DNA of 64,000 bases, taken from the NCBI GenBank assembly GCA_030446775.1, contig JAUJMQ010000009.1:17492-81491 (forward strand). Direction: 5' to 3'. Both the position numbers and the translations under genes were made by a program. Below, in pieces: positions 1 to 8,812 of this stretch (positions are counted from its first letter, which is position 1; each line of letters starts with the position of its first letter). The notes under the pieces are model-generated. The model had not been told where the DNA came from, ran no database searches, and was given only the letters and a program-made list of their open reading frames with translations. The stretch comes from Egibacteraceae bacterium. GTDB taxonomy: Bacteria > Actinomycetota > Nitriliruptoria > Euzebyales > Egibacteraceae.

Positions 1-721
1 CGCCATGCGCGGCCCGGCGCCGGGGGACCCGCACTGGGCGCCCGAGCCCGCCCGCCCCTACACCGTCGACGCCGGCACCGACCCGCCGGCGCTGCGCGTC
101 GGGCTGGTCACGACCTCCCCGCTGGGGTCGTTCTCGCCGGAGACCATCGCCGCGGCCGAGGACGCCGGCCGGCTGCTCGAGGGGCTCGGGCACGCCGTCG
201 AGCCGGCGACGCTGCCGGTCACCGAGCAGTTCAAGACCGACTTCACGACGCTGTGGACCGCCAACCTCGCGGCGCTGCCGCTGCCGCCCGCGACGCTGGA
301 GCCGTTCAACCGCCGTCTCGCCGAGCGGGGACTGGCCTGCTCCGCCGTGGACCTGCTGCGCGCCGCGACGAGCCTGGGACTCCAGGCCCGCCGGATCGTC
401 GCCGCGACCGCCGCCTTCGACGTCATCGTCTGCCCGACGCTCATGCGAGCCCCGCTGAAGATCGGCGAGCTGGCGCACCTGCTCGACGACGCCCCCGCGA
501 TGCTCGACGCCCTCGCGAGCTACGTCGGCTTCGCGCCGGTCGCGAACGTGACCGGCCAGCCGTCAATGAACCTGCCGCTGGGCCGGTCGGCCGACGGCCT
601 GCCGCTCGGCGTCATGGTGACCGGCCGCCCCGCCGACGAGGCGACGCTGTTCTCCCTCGCCGGGCAGGTGCAACGCGCCGCGGACTGGAGCGCGGACGTC
701 CCGCCGATCCCGGAGCCGTGA
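1..721 (+). CDS. Amidase-signature family hydrolase, C-terminal part (5' end outside window)
   Basis: The reading frame is open at the window edge (first whole codon at base 2) and ends in TGA at 719-721. About 239 residues are visible. The Ser-Ser-Lys catalytic core that hydrolyses the amide bond would lie upstream of the window. Family features seen are GDPHWAP near the start, typical of the loop after the signature domain in aryl-acylamidase/GatA-like enzymes, and the conserved tail NVTGQPSMNLPLG followed by GLPLGVMVTGRPADE. No signal for export is visible in this part. The stop overlaps the next ATG by one base (TGATG), so it is probably co-transcribed with the SDR gene that follows. Substrate cannot be told from this fragment. 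Confidence 0.85.
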   Translation, partial: AMRGPAPGDPHWAPEPARPYTVDAGTDPPALRVGLVTTSPLGSFSPETIAAAEDAGRLLEGLGHAVEPATLPVTEQFKTDFTTLWTANLAALPLPPATLEPFNRRLAERGLACSAVDLLRAATSLGLQARRIVAATAAFDVIVCPTLMRAPLKIGELAHLLDDAPAMLDALASYVGFAPVANVTGQPSMNLPLGRSADGLPLGVMVTGRPADEATLFSLAGQVQRAADWSADVPPIPEP

Positions 722-1696
722 TGCCGCCCGACCGCCTCGTCCTCGTCACCGGCGCCACGAGCGGCATCGGCCGCGCCTGCGCGATCGCCTTCGCCCGCAC
801 CGGCGCGCGCCTGGTCGTGTGCGGCCCGCGGACCGACCGCCTCACGGCGCGCGCCGGCGCGGTCCGCCCCGAGCTGCACACCCCCGCCCAGGCCGCCCCC
901 GCCCGGGCGGCCGGCGGGGGGAGGGTGGCCGGGCAGCCCCAGGGCGGGCGTCGTCCTCGTCACCGGCGCCACGAGCGGCAGCGGCCGCGCCTGCGCGCTC
1001 GCCTTCGCCCGCACCGGCGCGCGCCGGGTCGTGTGCGGCCGGCGGACCGACCGCCTCACGGAGCTCGCCGGCGAGCTCCGCACCGACGTCCACACCGCGA
1101 CCGTCGACGTCCGCGACCGGGCGGCGGTCGAGGCGATGGTCGCCGGGCTGCCCGACGGCTGGCGCGACATCGACGTGCTGGTCAACAACGCCGGCCTCGC
1201 GGCCGGCCACGAGCCGCTGCACGAGGGCGACCCCGACGACTGGCAGCGGATGATCGACACGAACGTCACCGGGCTGCTGTCGGTCACCCGCGCGGTGCTG
1301 CCGGGGATGGTCGCGCGCGGTCGCGGGCACGTCGTGAACATGGGCTCGATCGCGGGGCGCCAGGCCTACCCCAACGGTGCCGTCTACTGCGCGACGAAGG
1401 CGGCCGTCGCCCGCATCACCGAGGGCATCCGCCGCGACGTCCTCGGCTCGGGGGTGCGGGTGTCCCTCATCGAGCCGGGGCTGGTGGAGACGGAGTTCTC
1501 GGTGGTCCGCTTCGGCGGCGACCGGGACCGCGCCGACGCCGTCTACGCCGGCCTGACGCCGCTGACCGCCACCGACGTCGCCGAGACGGTCCTGTGGGTC
1601 GTCGACCGGCCGCCGCACGTGCTCGTCGCCGAGGTGCTGCTGCTCGCCACCGACCAGGCGACCGCGACCGAAGTCGCCCGCCGCGGCAGACCCTGA
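721..1696 (+). pseudogene. Short-chain dehydrogenase/reductase with frame-shifting partial tandem duplication
   Basis: A classical NAD(P)-dependent SDR. ATG 721 opens a normal N-terminus with the Rossmann motif TGATSGIG, but after about 40 residues similarity degrades. From about base 946 the same N-terminus begins again, offset by 214 bases, so the frame changes. The second copy has TGATSGSG (Ile to Ser), no start codon of its own, and continues through NNAG, the catalytic YCATK (Tyr-x-x-x-Lys) and a normal C-terminus to TGA 1694-1696. The intact part therefore reads in the frame of base 950. Either the gene is broken or the assembly duplicated a 5' segment. The amidase is upstream and a histidine kinase downstream. 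Substrate unknown. Confidence 0.75.
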
Positions 1697-1709
1697 CCCC
1701 GACGGGCGC

Positions 1710-1715
1710 TACCGT
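1710..1715 (+). promoter_or_regulatory. -10 hexamer TACCGT for the histidine kinase, leaderless
   Basis: TACCGT fits the actinobacterial TANNNT -10 and is followed by only 6 nt before GTG 1722. Transcription would start at or next to the start codon. Confidence 0.5.
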
Positions 1716-1721
1716 ACGGGC

Positions 1722-2873
1722 GTGACCAGCACCGACGACCGTCGCGCACGGGCGCCGGACGCCGCGTTCGCGGCGCTGTCCGACGTGGTGCTCGCACTGG
1801 CGTCGGCGCGCACCGTCGAGCCGGTCCTCCAGCGCCTCGTGCACGCCGCCCGCGAGCTCGTCGGCGCGCGCTACGCCGCCCTCGGGACCCCCGACGGCGC
1901 CGGCGGGTTCTCGCGCTTCCTCACCTCCGGCCTGTCGCCGCGGGAGCAGGCGGCGATCGGGCCGCTGCCGCGCACCCACGGTCTGCTGGGCGCCATGCTG
2001 GCCGACAGCGCCTCCTACCGCACCGACGACATCACCGCCGACCCCCGCTTCTGGGGCTGGCCGGCCCGGCATCCGTCGATGCGCTCGTTCCTCGGCGTCC
2101 CGGTCGTCGCACGGGACGAGGTCGTCGGTGCGCTCTATCTCACCGACAAGGTCGACGGGGCGACCTTCGACGACGCCGACCAGCGCGTCGTCGAGCTGCT
2201 CGCGGCCCACGCCGCGATCGCGATCGACAACGCCCGGCTGGCCGAGCGCAGCCGCGAGCTCACCGTCGCCGAGGAGCGCGACCGCCTCGCCCGCGAGCTC
2301 CACGACGCGATGACCCAGACGCTGTTCAGCCTGTCGCTCACCGCCGAGGCGGGCGCCGCGGCGGGCGGCGACGCCCCGGCGGCGGCGCGGGCCCCCCGCG
2401 CCACGGGCCCGCGGCGGGGCCGCGAGTCCGGGGCGGGGCGGCGGGGCCTGATCGTGGGGCTGCGGGCGGCGGCCCACGCCGCCGACGGGCTGGCGGCGAC
2501 GCTCCGCAAGGACGTCGAGGTGCTGGGACGCGCGCAGCCCGTGGCCCTGCGGCTGCGCGCCGGCTCCGAGCGCCGGCTGCCCCCCGAGGTGGAGCGGGAG
2601 CTGTACCGGATCGTGCAGGAGGCGCTCCACAACGCGCTGCGCCACGCCCGCGCCGCCAACGTCGACGTCAGCGTCGACCTGGCAGCCGGCCGCTGTGTCG
2701 TGGAGGTCCGCGACGACGGCGTCGGCTTCGACCCGGACGACGCCTGCGTCACGACGGCGCACCTGGGGCTGTCGTCGATGCGGGCGCGGGCGGCCGCGCT
2801 CGGTGCCGCGCTGACGATCACGTCCGCGCCCGGCGCCGGGACCGGTGTGCGCGTGGAGCTGCCCGGTGACTGA
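1722..2873 (+). CDS. GAF-domain sensor histidine kinase (NarL/DevS-like, HisKA_3)
   Basis: 383 aa. Residues about 25-170 form a GAF sensor domain, followed by the HisKA_3 dimerisation/phospho-acceptor helix (ERDRLARELHDAMTQTLFSL; the His of ELHD is the phosphorylation site), then a HATPase domain with N-box EALHNALRHA and G-boxes DDGVGFDPDD and GLSSMRARA. No membrane segment is visible, so it is probably a cytosolic sensor of a small ligand, heme or redox state. The GTG start is chosen because TACCGT lies 6 nt upstream. Residues about 222-250 are Arg/Gly/Pro-rich where relatives carry a conserved helix leading to LIVGLRP; this short AT-poor stretch (about 2370-2450) looks like corrupted sequence. 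It overlaps the response regulator by 8 bp, its cognate partner. Confidence 0.85.
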   Translation: MTSTDDRRARAPDAAFAALSDVVLALASARTVEPVLQRLVHAARELVGARYAALGTPDGAGGFSRFLTSGLSPREQAAIGPLPRTHGLLGAMLADSASYRTDDITADPRFWGWPARHPSMRSFLGVPVVARDEVVGALYLTDKVDGATFDDADQRVVELLAAHAAIAIDNARLAERSRELTVAEERDRLARELHDAMTQTLFSLSLTAEAGAAAGGDAPAAARAPRATGPRRGRESGAGRRGLIVGLRAAAHAADGLAATLRKDVEVLGRAQPVALRLRAGSERRLPPEVERELYRIVQEALHNALRHARAANVDVSVDLAAGRCVVEVRDDGVGFDPDDACVTTAHLGLSSMRARAAALGAALTITSAPGAGTGVRVELPGD

Positions 2874-3402
2874 GGCGGTGCGGGTACTCGTCGTCGACGA
2901 CCATCCGGTCGTGCGCGAGGGTTTGCGTGCCTTCCTGGCGTCCCGCGACGGGATCACGGTCGTGGGTGAAGCCGGCGACGGGGAGGAGGCGGTCACCCGC
3001 GCGCGCACGACCAAGCCTGACGTCGTGCTGCTCGACCTCGTCATGCCGGGCGGAGGGGGCGTGGCCGCCATCCGGGCGCTGCGAGCGGTGGACCCCCGGT
3101 TGAAGGTCCTGGTGCTGACCAGCTTCGCCGGCGACGACCAGGTGCTGCCCGCGGTGCGCGCCGGCGCGGTCGGCTACCTGCTCAAGGACGTCGAGCCGGC
3201 CGAGCTCGAGCGCGCCGTCCGCGCCGCGGCGCGGGGCGAGTCGCTGCTCAACCCGCAGGTCGCCGCGCTGGTCCTCGACGCGGTGGCGGGCAGCGCTCCG
3301 GACCCGGCCACGGCGCTGACCCCACGGGAGCGGGAGGTGCTGGCGCTGCTCGCCGAGGGGCTCACCAACCGGCTGATCGCGCGGCGGCTCGTCGGGGCCT
3401 AG
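2866..3402 (+). CDS. LuxR-type response regulator, truncated in the HTH
   Basis: 178 aa, GTG 2866 overlapping the kinase stop. The receiver domain is complete: VVDDHPVVREG acidic pocket, phospho-acceptor Asp in DVVLLDLVMPG, Thr/Ser switch at VLTSF, Lys in YLLKD. The C-terminal LuxR/NarL HTH starts normally (LTPREREVLALLAEGLTNRLIARR) but stops after LVGA, where relatives continue for about 35 more residues including the recognition helix. The break coincides with the start of a dispersed repeat that also supplies the AG of the TAG stop. DNA binding is probably lost, so the pair may be inactive or the protein may work only through its receiver. Confidence 0.8.
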   Translation: MTEAVRVLVVDDHPVVREGLRAFLASRDGITVVGEAGDGEEAVTRARTTKPDVVLLDLVMPGGGGVAAIRALRAVDPRLKVLVLTSFAGDDQVLPAVRAGAVGYLLKDVEPAELERAVRAAARGESLLNPQVAALVLDAVAGSAPDPATALTPREREVLALLAEGLTNRLIARRLVGA

Positions 3403-3463
3403 CACGCACCTCAGACGCCGGGCGGCTCATGTCCAACGACTCCCTTGGGGAGACAGGGCCTAG
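3385..3463. repeat. Dispersed repeat R1, copy 1
   Basis: Bases 3401-3463 align without gaps to 30807-30869 with 8 differences in 63. Weaker similarity extends about 15 bases further left, into the end of the response-regulator gene. It holds a small hairpin (CTCCC TTG GGGAG). In the other copy the fifth stem base and its neighbour are swapped (C..G becomes G..C). Confidence 0.7.
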
Positions 3464-3521
3464 GACCAGCGGACCAGGCGGGTCCGGTCTCCAGCGGGAG
3501 GTCGCGGCGACCGGCCGCACC

Positions 3522-3527
3522 TACCGT
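3522..3527 (+). promoter_or_regulatory. -10 hexamer TACCGT, leaderless start of the 3534 SDR
   Basis: TACCGT, then 6 nt, then ATG 3534. This spacing decides the start over an upstream in-frame ATG at 3429, which lies inside repeat R1. Confidence 0.55.
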
Positions 3528-3533
3528 CGGCGC

Positions 3534-4313
3534 ATGACCAGCTCCCCGGCCACCGCCGCCACCGCTCCCCTCACCGCCGCCCCCGCCGACCGCCCGGTCG
3601 ACCGCCCGCCGGTCGCCGTGGTCACCGGCGCATCTCGCGGGCTGGGCCGGGCCCTGCTGTCCGGCCTCGTCGACGCCGGCTGGTCGGTCGCGGTCGACGC
3701 CCGCAACGCCGAGGATCTGCACGCCGCCGTCGCGGCGCTGCCGCCCGGCGCCCGCGTCCGGGCCGTCCCCGGCGACATCACCGACCGGACCCACCGCCAG
3801 GCGCTGCTGGACGCCGCCGACGAGCTCGGCGGGCTCGACCTGCTCGTCAACAACGCCGGCGTCCTGGGACCCAGCCCCCAGCCCGCTCTCGCCGACCACC
3901 CGCTCGACGCCCTCCGGCGGGTCCTCGAGGTCTACGTCGTCGCGCCGCTCGCGCTGGTGCAGCTTGCCCTGCCGCGCCTGCGACCGGGCGCGCGGATCGT
4001 GTCGATCACGTCTGACGCCGCGGTGGAGGCCTACCCCGGCTGGGGCGGCTACGGCGCGGCCAAGGCGGCGCTGGAGCAGCTCACCGCGGTCCTCGCCGCC
4101 GAGCACCCCGACCTGCGCGTCTACACCGCCGATCCGGGGGACATGCGCACCCGGATGCACCAGGAAGCGTTCCCCGGCGAGGACATCAGCGACCGGCCGG
4201 ACCCGGCCGAGCGGGTGCCCGCCCTGCTGCGCCTCACCGTCGAGGACCTGCCCAGCGGCCGGTACACCGCCGAGGGGCTCGCCGCGGCCCTCACGGCGGC
4301 GGGTCGACGGTGA
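3534..4313 (+). CDS. Short-chain dehydrogenase/reductase
   Basis: 259 aa SDR. The cofactor motif TGASRGLG (residues about 29-36) and the Asp-Ala-Arg stretch after beta-2 suggest NADP(H) or NAD(H) use. NNAGVLG, the catalytic Ser (SITSDAA) and YGAAK (Tyr and Lys of the catalytic triad) are all present, and the C-terminus is short with a PGDM(R)T motif. A 25-residue Ala/Pro/Thr-rich leader precedes the Rossmann fold and has no signal-peptide character. The last four bases overlap the GTG of the QueA-like gene (GTGA), so the two are translated together. Substrate cannot be assigned. Confidence 0.8.
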   Translation: MTSSPATAATAPLTAAPADRPVDRPPVAVVTGASRGLGRALLSGLVDAGWSVAVDARNAEDLHAAVAALPPGARVRAVPGDITDRTHRQALLDAADELGGLDLLVNNAGVLGPSPQPALADHPLDALRRVLEVYVVAPLALVQLALPRLRPGARIVSITSDAAVEAYPGWGGYGAAKAALEQLTAVLAAEHPDLRVYTADPGDMRTRMHQEAFPGEDISDRPDPAERVPALLRLTVEDLPSGRYTAEGLAAALTAAGRR

Positions 4314-5389
4314 GTGCCGCGCTGCCGCTGACGGTCGCCGGCGGCCTGGACTTTGCGCTGCCGGCCGAGCTCGAGGCGACCGCCCCGGCGGAGGCGCGGG
4401 GGTTGGCCCGCGACGCGGTCCGGTTGCTCGTGGCCGCCGGCGAGGCGCCGCCTGTCTCGGTCCGGTTCGCCGACCTGCCGGCGCACCTGCGTCCCGGCGA
4501 CCTGCTCGTCGTCAACTCCTCGGCGACGCTGCCCGCGGCCCTGGAAGCCCGCGCCGGCGACCGGATCCTGCGCCTGCACCTGTCGTCACGGCGCCCCGAC
4601 GGGCGCTGGGTCGTCGAGCTCCGCGTTCCCGACGGGCCGGCGAGCCTGCGGTCGGACGCCGGCCGCCGGGGCCTGCGCCTGTCGCTGCCAGAGGGGGGCG
4701 AGGCGGTCCTGCTGCGCCTGCTGGCGGGCGCCGGGACGCCCGGAGCGGGCCGGCTGTGGGTCGCCGAGGTGGCGCTGCCGGTGTCGCCGGTGACCTACCT
4801 GAGCCGCCACGGATCGCCGATCCGCTACGGCAAACCCGGCCGCGCGTGGCCCCTGTCGGCCTACCAGACGATGTTCGCGACGGAGCCGGGCAGCGCGGAG
4901 ATGCCCAGCGCCGGGCGCCCCTTCACTCCGGCGGTCGTGCGGTCTCTGGCCGAGCGAGGGGTGGCGGTCGCCTCGATCCTGCTCCACACCGGCGTGTCGT
5001 CGCAGGACGACGGCGAGGAGCCCTACCCCGAGCCGTACACGGTGTCCGCGGCCGCCGCGGCGCGGGTCAACGCCACCCGGGACCGGGGCGGGCGCGTCGT
5101 CGCGGTCGGCACCACCGTGACCCGCGCGCTGGAGACCGTCGCCGACCGGTCCCGTCGGGTGCGTGCCGGCGCCGGCTGGACCGACCTCGTGGTGACCCCC
5201 GAGCGCGGCGTGCGCGTCGTCGACGGGCTGATCACCGGCTGGCACGCCCCGGGGGCCTCGCACCTGCGGCTGCTCGAGGCCGTGGCCGGGCGCCCGCTGC
5301 TCGAGCGGGCCTACGCCGCGGCGCTCGCCGAGGGCTACCTGTGGCACGAGTTCGGCGACAGCTGCCTGCTGCTCCCCTCGCCGCGGTGA
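4310..5389 (+). CDS. S-adenosylmethionine:tRNA ribosyltransferase-isomerase-like protein (QueA family)
   Basis: 359 aa, close to the QueA length. QueA transfers the ribosyl part of SAM to preQ1-modified tRNA in queuosine synthesis. Visible family features: GDLLVVNSSATLPA near the N-terminus, LSAYQTMFA, LLHTGVSS, EPYTVSAAAAARVNATRDRGGRVVAVGTT split over residues about 235-265, and LVVTPERGVRVVDGLITGWHAPG near the C-terminus (each a known QueA block). No other queuosine gene is in the window. Many actinobacteria keep a stand-alone QueA-like protein, so the exact reaction is uncertain. GTG 4310 overlaps the SDR stop by 4 bp. The gene converges on dprE2. Confidence 0.8.
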   Translation: MSAALPLTVAGGLDFALPAELEATAPAEARGLARDAVRLLVAAGEAPPVSVRFADLPAHLRPGDLLVVNSSATLPAALEARAGDRILRLHLSSRRPDGRWVVELRVPDGPASLRSDAGRRGLRLSLPEGGEAVLLRLLAGAGTPGAGRLWVAEVALPVSPVTYLSRHGSPIRYGKPGRAWPLSAYQTMFATEPGSAEMPSAGRPFTPAVVRSLAERGVAVASILLHTGVSSQDDGEEPYPEPYTVSAAAAARVNATRDRGGRVVAVGTTVTRALETVADRSRRVRAGAGWTDLVVTPERGVRVVDGLITGWHAPGASHLRLLEAVAGRPLLERAYAAALAEGYLWHEFGDSCLLLPSPR

Positions 5390-5455
5390 CGGCGCGGCCG
5401 GCGCGCGAGCCGGGTCGACCGCGGTGCCTCCCCATGGTGTCGTGGATGCCGGCGG

Positions 5456-6214
5456 CTACAGCGGGAGGCGGCGGAACAGCGCGCGCGGCAGGTGGCGCAG
5501 GACGACCATGACCGGCCGGAGCACGGCGGGCACCCACACGACCTCGCGGCCGCGGCGGATCGCCGCATCGACCGCGGCGGCGACCTCCTCGGCGGTGGAG
5601 CTAAACGGCACGGCGGCGCGGCCGGCGGTCATCTTCGTCGTCACGAACCCGGGCCGGACGACGACGACCCGCGCCCCCGAGCCGACCAGGCTGTCGCCGA
5701 GGGCGAGCGCGAAGCCGTCGAGGCCCGCCTTTGAGGCCCCGTAGACGAAGTTGGAGCGCCGCACCCGCTCCCCCGCCACCGACGACAGCACCACGAGGGT
5801 GCCGTGCCCCTGGGCGCGCAGCCGCCGGGCGACGCACAGCGCCGCCGACGCGCAACCGGTGAAGTTCGTGTGCAGGACGTCCACCGCGACGCGCGGGTCG
5901 CGTTCGGCGGCCTCCTGGTCGCCGAGGACGCCAGCCGCGAGCACGGCGACGTCGAGGTCACCTCCGGCGAACAGCGCATCGATGGCGCCGGGGTGGGTGT
6001 CGGTGTCGTCGGCGTCGAACAACGCGGTCTCCACCGTCCCCGCCCCGGCGGCGCGCAGGGCCTCCGCCGGCTCGTGCAGCCGGTGCGGGTCGCGGCCGGC
6101 GAGGACGACCCGGCCGCGCCGGGGCGCGGCCAGCCGCCGGGCGATCGCCAGCCCGATGTCGGACCCGCCGCCCAGGACGAGGACCGACGACACCGTGCCC
6201 AGGCCGTCACGCAC
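5456..6214 (-). CDS. dprE2: Decaprenylphospho-beta-D-erythro-pentofuranosid-2-ulose 2-reductase
   Basis: 252 aa SDR, matching the DprE2 length in mycobacteria (about 254). DprE2 reduces the 2-keto intermediate made by DprE1 to decaprenylphosphoryl-arabinose, the arabinose donor for cell-wall arabinan. Seen: [17 protein letters not shown] cofactor loop, [10 protein letters not shown], catalytic VYGASKAG (Tyr-x-x-x-Lys), PGFVTTKMT, and a C-terminal hydrophobic/basic helix ([20 protein letters not shown]) that may anchor it to membrane. GTG 6214 is preferred because it gives the mycobacterial-like N-terminus, has GGTGGGA upstream, and overlaps the dprE1 stop by 8 bp. An internal GTG at 6193 is the alternative. 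Confidence 0.88.
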   Translation of the reverse strand: MRDGLGTVSSVLVLGGGSDIGLAIARRLAAPRRGRVVLAGRDPHRLHEPAEALRAAGAGTVETALFDADDTDTHPGAIDALFAGGDLDVAVLAAGVLGDQEAAERDPRVAVDVLHTNFTGCASAALCVARRLRAQGHGTLVVLSSVAGERVRRSNFVYGASKAGLDGFALALGDSLVGSGARVVVVRPGFVTTKMTAGRAAVPFSSTAEEVAAAVDAAIRRGREVVWVPAVLRPVMVVLRHLPRALFRRLPL

Positions 6215-7673
6215 GCGCTGGTCCCACCGGTCGGACGGAAGCGCCGCGGGCGGACCCGTCCCGTCGCCGCCGGGGCCGCTCGGGCCGGGCATCCGGTCGC
6301 AACCCCAGCCGCCGCGACAGGTCGGACTGCACGACCCCGTCGGGATCGAGCCGGGCGCAGATCTCACGCCACTCGTCCAGGCGCGGGTACATCGCCGCCA
6401 CGAGCTCGGGTCGCAGCCGCGAGTCCTTGGCGAGGTAGACCCGACCGCCGGCGGCCACGACCAGCTCGTCGAGCTCGTCGAGCAGGCCGGGCAACGCCGG
6501 TGGCCCCACCGGCAGGTCCAGCGCGAGCGTCCAGCCCGGCCGGGGGAACGACAGGTGGCCCGGCGTGGCGTCGCCGAAGCGCTTGACGACCGCGAGAACC
6601 GACGGGCAGCGCGCGGCGGTGAGCCGCTCGAGGGCGGTGCGCACGACCTCGCCGGCGGCGGGCGGCACGACGAACTGGTACTGGACGAACCCGCGGACCC
6701 CGTACATCCGGTTCCAGTCCCGCACGCCGTCCAACGGGTGGAAGAACGACGGGATCGAGTGCAGCTCCCCGTGCCGGCTGCGGGGGCTCTTGCGGAACCA
6801 GGCTTCGTTGAGCAGCCGTGCGGTGAGCGGGCGGACCAGGCCCGACGGCATCCATCCGGGCGCGGCGAGCCGGACGTGGGGGTCGTAGCCGAGCAGGTCG
6901 CCGCGGCCCGGACGACGTCGCTTCGCCGGCAGGTCGTCGGGCTCGGCGTGGTCGCCGCGGGTCAGCACCGCCCGTCCCAGCGACCGGCCGCGGGTGACGC
7001 AGTCGATCCAGGCGACGGAGTAGCGGTAGCGCGCGTCCCCGGCGACCATGCGGGCCATGAGGTCGTCGAGGTCGTCGGCGCGCTCGGTGTCCACCCGAAC
7101 CAGCGACGTGCGGATCGCCAGCAGCCGCAGGGTGACCTCGGTGACGACCCCGGTCAGCCCCATGCCGCCGGCGGTCGCCCAGAAGACGTCGGCGTCGCGG
7201 TCGGGAGCGACGGTCCGCGCACCCAGCGGGGTGTCGAGGCGGAGCTGGGTCACGTGACGGGCGATGCTGCCGTCGTGGTGGTGGTTCTTGCCGTGGACGT
7301 CGGCGGCGACCGCGCCGCCGACGGTGACGAAGCGGGTGCCAGGCGTCACGGGGACGAACCAGCCGAGCGGCACGAGGGCCCGCAGCAGCGCGTCGATGCT
7401 CGTGCCGGCCGCGACGGTGGCGAGGCCGGAGTCGCCGTCGAAGGCACGCAGCCCGACCAGGCCCGTCATGTCCACCACGGTGCCGCCGGCGTTCTGCGCG
7501 GCGTCGCCGTAGGAGCGGCCCAGGCCCCTGGCTACCAGTCCTCGCCGGTCGGCGCCGGCGACGGCGGTGCCCACCTCGGCGGCCCGCCGGGGGGTGACGA
7601 CGTCGGCGGCGGTGGCGGGTGTCCGGCCCCAGCCGGCGAGCAGCCGCCGGTCGGCGCCGCCGTCAGCCGGCAT
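6207..7673 (-). CDS. dprE1: Decaprenylphosphoryl-beta-D-ribose 2'-oxidase (FAD)
   Basis: 488 aa FAD-linked oxidase of the VAO/GlcD fold. Together with DprE2 it epimerises decaprenylphosphoryl-ribose to -arabinose on the periplasmic side of the membrane. Recognised from [10 protein letters not shown] (FAD PP loop), [24 protein letters not shown] (the DprE1 hallmark, including the His-rich end) and the C-terminal YLAKDSRL and [10 protein letters not shown]. The position of the benzothiazinone-sensitive Cys of mycobacterial DprE1 could not be placed by eye. The last 25 residues are Arg/Gly/Pro-rich and longer than in mycobacteria. It sits between ubiA and dprE2 with overlaps on both sides, so the three form one operon. 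Confidence 0.9.
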   Translation of the reverse strand: MPADGGADRRLLAGWGRTPATAADVVTPRRAAEVGTAVAGADRRGLVARGLGRSYGDAAQNAGGTVVDMTGLVGLRAFDGDSGLATVAAGTSIDALLRALVPLGWFVPVTPGTRFVTVGGAVAADVHGKNHHHDGSIARHVTQLRLDTPLGARTVAPDRDADVFWATAGGMGLTGVVTEVTLRLLAIRTSLVRVDTERADDLDDLMARMVAGDARYRYSVAWIDCVTRGRSLGRAVLTRGDHAEPDDLPAKRRRPGRGDLLGYDPHVRLAAPGWMPSGLVRPLTARLLNEAWFRKSPRSRHGELHSIPSFFHPLDGVRDWNRMYGVRGFVQYQFVVPPAAGEVVRTALERLTAARCPSVLAVVKRFGDATPGHLSFPRPGWTLALDLPVGPPALPGLLDELDELVVAAGGRVYLAKDSRLRPELVAAMYPRLDEWREICARLDPDGVVQSDLSRRLGLRPDARPERPRRRRDGSARGASVRPVGPARA

Positions 7674-8598
7674 GGACGCCGGCGGCGTAGCAGGCGGCCC
7701 ACAGGACCCCGAGGACCTGCAGCGTGCGGTCGGCGAGGAAGACCTCCTCGGGCGCGCCCGCGTGCCCCTTGGCCGCCAGCAGCGCGTAGCGCAGGATCGC
7801 CAGCGTGAACGGGATGATGGACAGCTCGAACCACACCTCGCCGCTGGCGACCTGGATGAGCGACCACAGGCAGTAGGCGATGATCGCGACGGCGGCGCTG
7901 ACGGCGCCGACGTACTGCAGGAAGCCGGGCGGGTACTCCGCGAGCGCGGGCCGGTGGCGGATCGCCTCCTCGCCGAGGGTCAGGTGCTCGGCGTGGCGCT
8001 TGCCCACGACGATGAACAGCGACGCGAACGACGTGACGATGAGGAACCACGTCGACACCGCGACCCCGGTCGCGACGCCGCCCGCGATCGCGCGCATCAC
8101 GAACCCCGATGACACGATCGCCAGCTCGATGACCGCCAGCCGCTTGAACACCAGGGTGTAGCCCTGCATGAGCGCGACGTAGACGGCCAGGACGATGGCC
8201 AGGCGCCCGTCGCCGACGAGTGCGCCGAGCGCCACGCCGCCGGCGAGCAGCCCCAGCCCCAGCCCCTGCGCGAGCGCCACCGGGACCGTCCCGTCGGCGA
8301 TCGGCCGCAACCGCTTGTCCGGATGCAGCCGGTCGGCGGTCACGTCGAGCGCGTCGTTGAGCAGGTACGTGCCGCTGGCGACGAGACAGAAGCAGGCGAA
8401 CGCCGCGGCGGCGAGCAGCAGGACGGCGGGATCGAGCAGCACCCCGGCCGCGGCGGGCGCCGCCAGGACCAGGACGTTCTTGACCCACTGCTTGGGCCGG
8501 GCGGCGCGCACGAGCCCGCGCACCACGGCGCCTGTTCCGCGCGGCACAGGGATCGTGCCGGGCGGCGGCTCCACCCGGGTCCGCACGTCGTCGCTCAT
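7663..8598 (-). CDS. ubiA: Decaprenyl-phosphate phosphoribosyltransferase (UbiA family)
   Basis: 311 aa polytopic membrane protein with about 8-9 hydrophobic segments. It would attach 5-phosphoribose from PRPP to decaprenyl phosphate, the first committed step towards decaprenylphosphoryl-arabinose. The two UbiA Asp-rich motifs are clear: [15 protein letters not shown] (NDxxD...D) and a second in GKRHAEHLT following the TM5/6 pair. KQWVKN near the N-terminus is typical of the Rv3806c group. ATG 8598 is chosen over the longer frame because a TAGGCT -10 sits 8 nt upstream. Its end overlaps the dprE1 start by 11 bp. Confidence 0.88.
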   Translation of the reverse strand: MSDDVRTRVEPPPGTIPVPRGTGAVVRGLVRAARPKQWVKNVLVLAAPAAAGVLLDPAVLLLAAAAFACFCLVASGTYLLNDALDVTADRLHPDKRLRPIADGTVPVALAQGLGLGLLAGGVALGALVGDGRLAIVLAVYVALMQGYTLVFKRLAVIELAIVSSGFVMRAIAGGVATGVAVSTWFLIVTSFASLFIVVGKRHAEHLTLGEEAIRHRPALAEYPPGFLQYVGAVSAAVAIIAYCLWSLIQVASGEVWFELSIIPFTLAILRYALLAAKGHAGAPEEVFLADRTLQVLGVLWAACYAAGVHAG

Positions 8599-8606
8599 GG
8601 TGCGCC

Positions 8607-8612
8607 AGCCTA
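8607..8612 (-). promoter_or_regulatory. -10 hexamer TAGGCT of the ubiA-dprE1-dprE2 operon
   Basis: TAGGCT on the minus strand ends 8 nt before ATG 8598, so a leaderless or near-leaderless mRNA is expected. Confidence 0.5.
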
Positions 8613-8645
8613 CGCGGCGGCCCGGCCAGGGCCGTCCCGGGGCCC

Positions 8646-8668
8646 GACGAGGCGGTGCCCGCCTCGTC
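8646..8668. promoter_or_regulatory. Perfect 10-bp inverted repeat in the divergent ubiA/PPOX intergenic region
   Basis: GACGAGGCGG, loop TGC, CCGCCTCGTC. It lies 34 bp upstream of the ubiA -10 and between divergent genes, so a terminator is not expected here. It is a possible operator, or a leftover hairpin. No T-run follows on either strand. Confidence 0.35.
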
Positions 8669-8812
8669 CGCACGCCGCGATCGCCGCCGGCGTCATGATC
8701 GCCTGGGCCGGCGCGCTGTGGCCCTAGGCTGGACCCCGCTGCGCACGTCGGTGCCTTCGACGAGAGGTGAGGCACGTCGGATGCCGGCGCAACCCAGCTC
8801 AGGACCGTTGTC

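Noticed and set aside
3429..3533. Upstream ATG at 3429 extending the 3534 SDR by 35 residues
   Set aside because: It lies inside repeat R1, the added residues are low complexity, and a -10 hexamer sits 6 nt before ATG 3534.
5389..5455. Possible terminator between the QueA-like gene and dprE2
   Set aside because: No inverted repeat of useful length was found in this convergent gap.
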